Below, one piece after another: positions 61,549 to 64,000 of a stretch of DNA of 64,000 bases. Location of the stretch: the NCBI GenBank assembly GCA_029010715.1, contig JAQXKZ010000010.1, positions 1 through 64,000 on the forward strand, given 5' to 3'. The position numbers and the translations under genes are program-made. The notes beneath the pieces were generated by a model. The model made no database searches. It had not been told where the DNA came from and was given only the letters and a program-made list of their open reading frames with translations. Every line of letters starts with the position of its first letter. Within the stretch, counting starts at the first letter, position 1. The DNA is from Clostridiales bacterium. Its GTDB lineage: Bacteria; Bacillota; Clostridia; Oscillospirales; Oscillospiraceae.

Positions 61549-62439
61549 ATGAAAGGCAACAAAGCTCCCAGGCGGCTGGGGCAAAAAGCCGAACCGTATC
61601 TTTATCTTTTACCCGCTACCCTGCTGTTCATTTTCATTCTGGCTGTTCCCTTCTATAACCTTGTCAAGTATTCCCTGGGCGACTCCAACATTATTCAGGG
61701 CTTCGTCAGCTGGAACGACTTCAAAAATTTTGCATACCTTGCCAAGCCCAAATTTCTCGGCAGCGTCAAAGTCACCGTACTTTATGTGATTTTCGGCGTG
61801 GCCGGTGTTGTCGTTTTTGGCACCATTATGGCGCTTGTGCTTGACAAGCCGCTCAGGGGCCTCGGGATCTTCCGGGCATTGGTCATTATCCCGTGGGTCG
61901 TTCCCCAGGCCTTTGCCGCGTCCATGTGGCGTTGGGTCGTTGATGCGCAGTTCGGATTCATAAATCAACTCCTTCAGGCCCTCGGTATTATAGATAAAAG
62001 CATTGCCTTTCTTTCCGAACCCACCTCAGCACTGGTCACGGTCATAATTGTTCGCATCTGGCAGGGCACGCCGTTTATGATCATCTCTCTGTTGGCTGCG
62101 CTGCAGACGGTCCCCGAGGATATATACGAAGCTGCCGCTCTGGACGGTGTCAATCCGATGCAGCGCTTCTTCTATATAACCTTACCGCATATCATGCCGG
62201 TCCTGCTTACAACCACGTTGATCATCACCGCATGGACCATGCAGATATTCGATGCGGTTTATATCATGACCGGAGGAGGTCCTGCCCGCGGTACACAGCT
62301 TGTCGCTCTGGAGGTCTACACAAAGGCCTTCCAGCAGGATGACCTTGGTACTGCCTGTGCAATATCGCTCTGCATTCTGGCCGTTATCATCGTCATCAGT
62401 ATTTTTAAGGCCAAACTGGAAGGAGATAACAATAAATGA
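61549..62439 (+). CDS. ABC transporter permease (MalF/UgpA-type)
   Basis: A 296-residue permease with six predicted helices and the EAA loop IYEAAALDGVNPMQRFFYITLPHIMPVL that contacts the ATPase. It pairs with the next gene to form the membrane channel for the substrate of the binding protein. The ATG at 61549 has GAGGTGA before it; the ORF-track start 11 codons earlier overlaps it. Its last codons overlap the next gene by 4 bases. Confidence 0.9.
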   Translation: MKGNKAPRRLGQKAEPYLYLLPATLLFIFILAVPFYNLVKYSLGDSNIIQGFVSWNDFKNFAYLAKPKFLGSVKVTVLYVIFGVAGVVVFGTIMALVLDKPLRGLGIFRALVIIPWVVPQAFAASMWRWVVDAQFGFINQLLQALGIIDKSIAFLSEPTSALVTVIIVRIWQGTPFMIISLLAALQTVPEDIYEAAALDGVNPMQRFFYITLPHIMPVLLTTTLIITAWTMQIFDAVYIMTGGGPARGTQLVALEVYTKAFQQDDLGTACAISLCILAVIIVISIFKAKLEGDNNK

Positions 62440-63269
62440 AGCTGACCATGACACAGCAGAAACGCCTGACTACTTCCGTCCGTTATTTTATTATCGCGAT
62501 ATGGGTTATTTTTACTCTCCTTCCCCTGTATACCGCCTTTGTCGCCTCGCTTACAGAATACCAGAATCTTGGCAAGAGCTTTCTCTATCCTGTCGACTGG
62601 GCCTTTCACAATTATGTTGATATATTCCGCCGCATAGATATGGCGAGCTATCTGAAGGCCACCTTTATCTATTCTGTATCGAGCGCGGCAATAAGCGTAA
62701 TTATTGCGGTCTTTACCGGCTATGCCCTGTCTCGCTTCAGATTTAAAGGCAAGCCTCTCTATTCCGGTATTCTGCTTATGACGCAGGTGCTGCCCCAGGT
62801 TGTCGTTGTCGTCCCGGTATTTCTCATGATGCAGAAACTTGGCCTCTATGACACCTATGCCGGCGTTATCATTGTAATCGTGGCCACTTCCATGGCTTTC
62901 CCCGTCATGCTCATGCGCAGCTTTTACGACAGTGTATCCGTTGCGCTTGAGGAGGCCGCATATATAGACGGCTGCAGCCGTCTGCAGGCCCTCTTCCGGG
63001 TGATACTTCCCCTGGCCATGCCCGGTATCGGCACCGCCTTTGCCCTTGCTTTCTTCTCCGGCTGGAGCCAGTATCTCTATCCTCTTATTCTGACCAGAAG
63101 CGCTCAGATGACCCCTGTCACTGTCGGTGTGGCCCGCCTTATAGACAATCAGACTCCCTGGGAAATGGTTATGACAGGCACGCTTATTTCAATCATCCCT
63201 GCTGTTCTGATCTACCTGCTGGCACAGAAATCGCTCATCAAGGGCCTCAGCAACGGCGCCGTCAAGTAA
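62436..63269 (+). CDS. ABC transporter permease (MalG/UgpE-type)
   Basis: A 277-residue permease with six helices and the EAA loop LEEAAYIDGCSRLQALFRVILPLAMPGI. The ATG at 62436 overlaps the upstream permease stop (ATGA), showing translational coupling. No ABC ATPase gene is in this operon within the window; MalK/MsmK-type ATPases shared by several transporters are common in Clostridia, so it may be encoded elsewhere or beyond the edge. Confidence 0.9.
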   Translation: MKLTMTQQKRLTTSVRYFIIAIWVIFTLLPLYTAFVASLTEYQNLGKSFLYPVDWAFHNYVDIFRRIDMASYLKATFIYSVSSAAISVIIAVFTGYALSRFRFKGKPLYSGILLMTQVLPQVVVVVPVFLMMQKLGLYDTYAGVIIVIVATSMAFPVMLMRSFYDSVSVALEEAAYIDGCSRLQALFRVILPLAMPGIGTAFALAFFSGWSQYLYPLILTRSAQMTPVTVGVARLIDNQTPWEMVMTGTLISIIPAVLIYLLAQKSLIKGLSNGAVK

Positions 63270-63279
63270 AGCAGCGTAT

Positions 63280-64000
63280 ATGTGGAACGGTGCACAGGAA
63301 ATTCGCGGCAAACTATCCTCCGGCCGGTTTGTGACCGGCTTTGCCGCAACTCTGTCTGACCCTACGGTCAGCGAAATGGCCGCATGTGCGGGATATGACT
63401 TTGTTTTCATAGACGCTGAACATCCTCCCATGGACCGGCAGACTATATATCATCATCTTATAGCCGCTCAGGGCGGCGGAGCAGCCGCGATGGTCAGAGT
63501 CTATGGGGACGACCCTCACTGGCTTAAAGCCATTCTGGACATGGGCCCCGATGGGGTTATTTTCCCCTTCGTCCATAACGCAGACATTGCTCGTCGCTGT
63601 GTCGCCGCCTGCGCTTACCCTGATGTTTACATCGGAGGAATGCGCGGGCAGGGGCCGCAGCGCGCCGTGCGATGGGGCTTCGGCGAGACTGAAAGCTATC
63701 TGCGGCAGCCGGATAAGTATCTCCTGAAAATCATGCAGATAGAATCATATGAAGGCTGGAAAAATATAGACGATATCCTCGCGATCCCCGGCGTGGATGG
63801 GATCTATATCGGCCCCGCCGACATCTCCCGAAGCCTTAATGCGAAGCATTCTCATGACGCTCCTCCTCTCGCTCTGGTCTGCGAGGACGTCTTCCGCAAG
63901 ACCAGGGCTGCCGGAAAATGGATGGGGGCTCCCCTGCCCTCCGACTCCGCGCGTCTTTCGGAGCTGCTTGAAATGGGCGCGCAGTGGGGCGTCTGCGGTA
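63280..64000 (+). CDS. HpcH/HpaI-type aldolase, truncated by the window edge
   Basis: A reading frame of 240 codons runs off the end. The start reads MWNGAQEIRGKLSSGRFVTGFAATLSDPTVSEMAACAGYDFVFIDAEHPPMD, then MGPDGVIFPFVHNADIARRCVAA and GVDGIYIGPADISRSL, all typical of the class II HpcH/HpaI family (2-keto-3-deoxy-rhamnonate or 4-hydroxy-2-oxovalerate-type aldolases). Glu and Asp metal ligands are expected in the later part. The ATG at 63280 follows the permease by 10 bases with no clear ribosome binding site. With the DapA-type lyase it suggests breakdown of a keto-deoxy sugar acid. Confidence 0.82.
   Translation, partial: MWNGAQEIRGKLSSGRFVTGFAATLSDPTVSEMAACAGYDFVFIDAEHPPMDRQTIYHHLIAAQGGGAAAMVRVYGDDPHWLKAILDMGPDGVIFPFVHNADIARRCVAACAYPDVYIGGMRGQGPQRAVRWGFGETESYLRQPDKYLLKIMQIESYEGWKNIDDILAIPGVDGIYIGPADISRSLNAKHSHDAPPLALVCEDVFRKTRAAGKWMGAPLPSDSARLSELLEMGAQWGVCG

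Overview
The window looks like a chromosomal core segment of an endospore-forming clostridium, most likely of the Oscillospiraceae (Oscillospirales) type. The support is internal: spoIVA, a cwlD-type amidase and a SigH-like sigma factor mark a spore former; a PPi-type phosphofructokinase, the DUF1858 redox protein and zinc-ribbon proteins are typical of anaerobic Clostridia; the DNA is moderately GC-rich with sigma-A promoters and strong GGAGG ribosome binding sites. I see no phage, insertion sequence, transposase, CRISPR array or rRNA. There is one tRNA (Thr, CGT).

Layout. 1-9.6 kb (+): prfA, a tsaC-coaE fusion and an M18 aminopeptidase; then a TepA/ClpP-like protease, an esterase-acyltransferase fusion with its zinc-ribbon membrane partner, and ftsH. 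9.7-11.6 kb (-): nadE. 11.8-17.5 kb (+): uppP, ftsK/spoIIIE, mrnC, rqcH. A PAP2 phosphatase (-) and an SLH-type secreted protein (+) precede 19.5-26.3 kb (+): uvrB, polA, rimI, tsaD, radC, followed by tRNA-Thr. 27-33.3 kb (+) is an envelope/signalling region: two tandem paralogous exported proteins, an ECF sigma factor, its probable anti-sigma factor and a large propeller/solute-binding-like lipoprotein. 33.4-36.6 kb: a papain-like protein (-), PPi-phosphofructokinase (-) and a divergent class II aldolase (+). 36.6-39.8 kb (+): a P-type ATPase-like protein that has lost its catalytic motifs, and a Xer-type recombinase with an elaborate leader. 40-45.9 kb (-): trmK, nif3-like, spoIVA, cwlD, radA and an uncharacterised protein. 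46.3-54.7 kb (-): queA, tgt, yajC, a TIGR04086-type protein, a membrane protein, xerD, ruvCAB, sigH-like, a zinc ribbon and DUF1858. 54.9-58.9 kb: dapA (+), then an Sfp-type transferase, HD protein, small lipoprotein and Fe-alcohol dehydrogenase (all -). 59.2 kb to the end (+): a sugar-acid-type operon with a DapA/NanA-family lyase, ABC binding protein, two permeases and an HpcH/HpaI aldolase cut by the window edge.

How the parts fit. Most operons are housekeeping: translation termination and tRNA modification (prfA, tsaC, tsaD, rimI, trmK, queA, tgt), DNA repair and recombination (uvrB, polA, radC, radA, ruvABC, xerD), protein quality control (ftsH, rqcH, tepA) and envelope/sporulation (uppP, ftsK, cwlD, spoIVA, sigH). 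Accessory character is strongest at 27-33 kb, 36.6-39.8 kb and 57.4-64 kb.

The least ordinary signals are the tsaC-coaE fusion, the dead P-type ATPase paralogue, the sigma/lipoprotein module, a multi-hairpin non-coding element near 57.5-57.7 kb, a short motif (GTAAACGAACG) recurring at gene ends, and a long hairpin holding the ribosome binding site downstream of yajC. I found no clearly new multi-gene system; the sigma/lipoprotein module and the pseudo-ATPase are the best candidates for undescribed biology. All family names come from reading motifs in the translations, without database searches.
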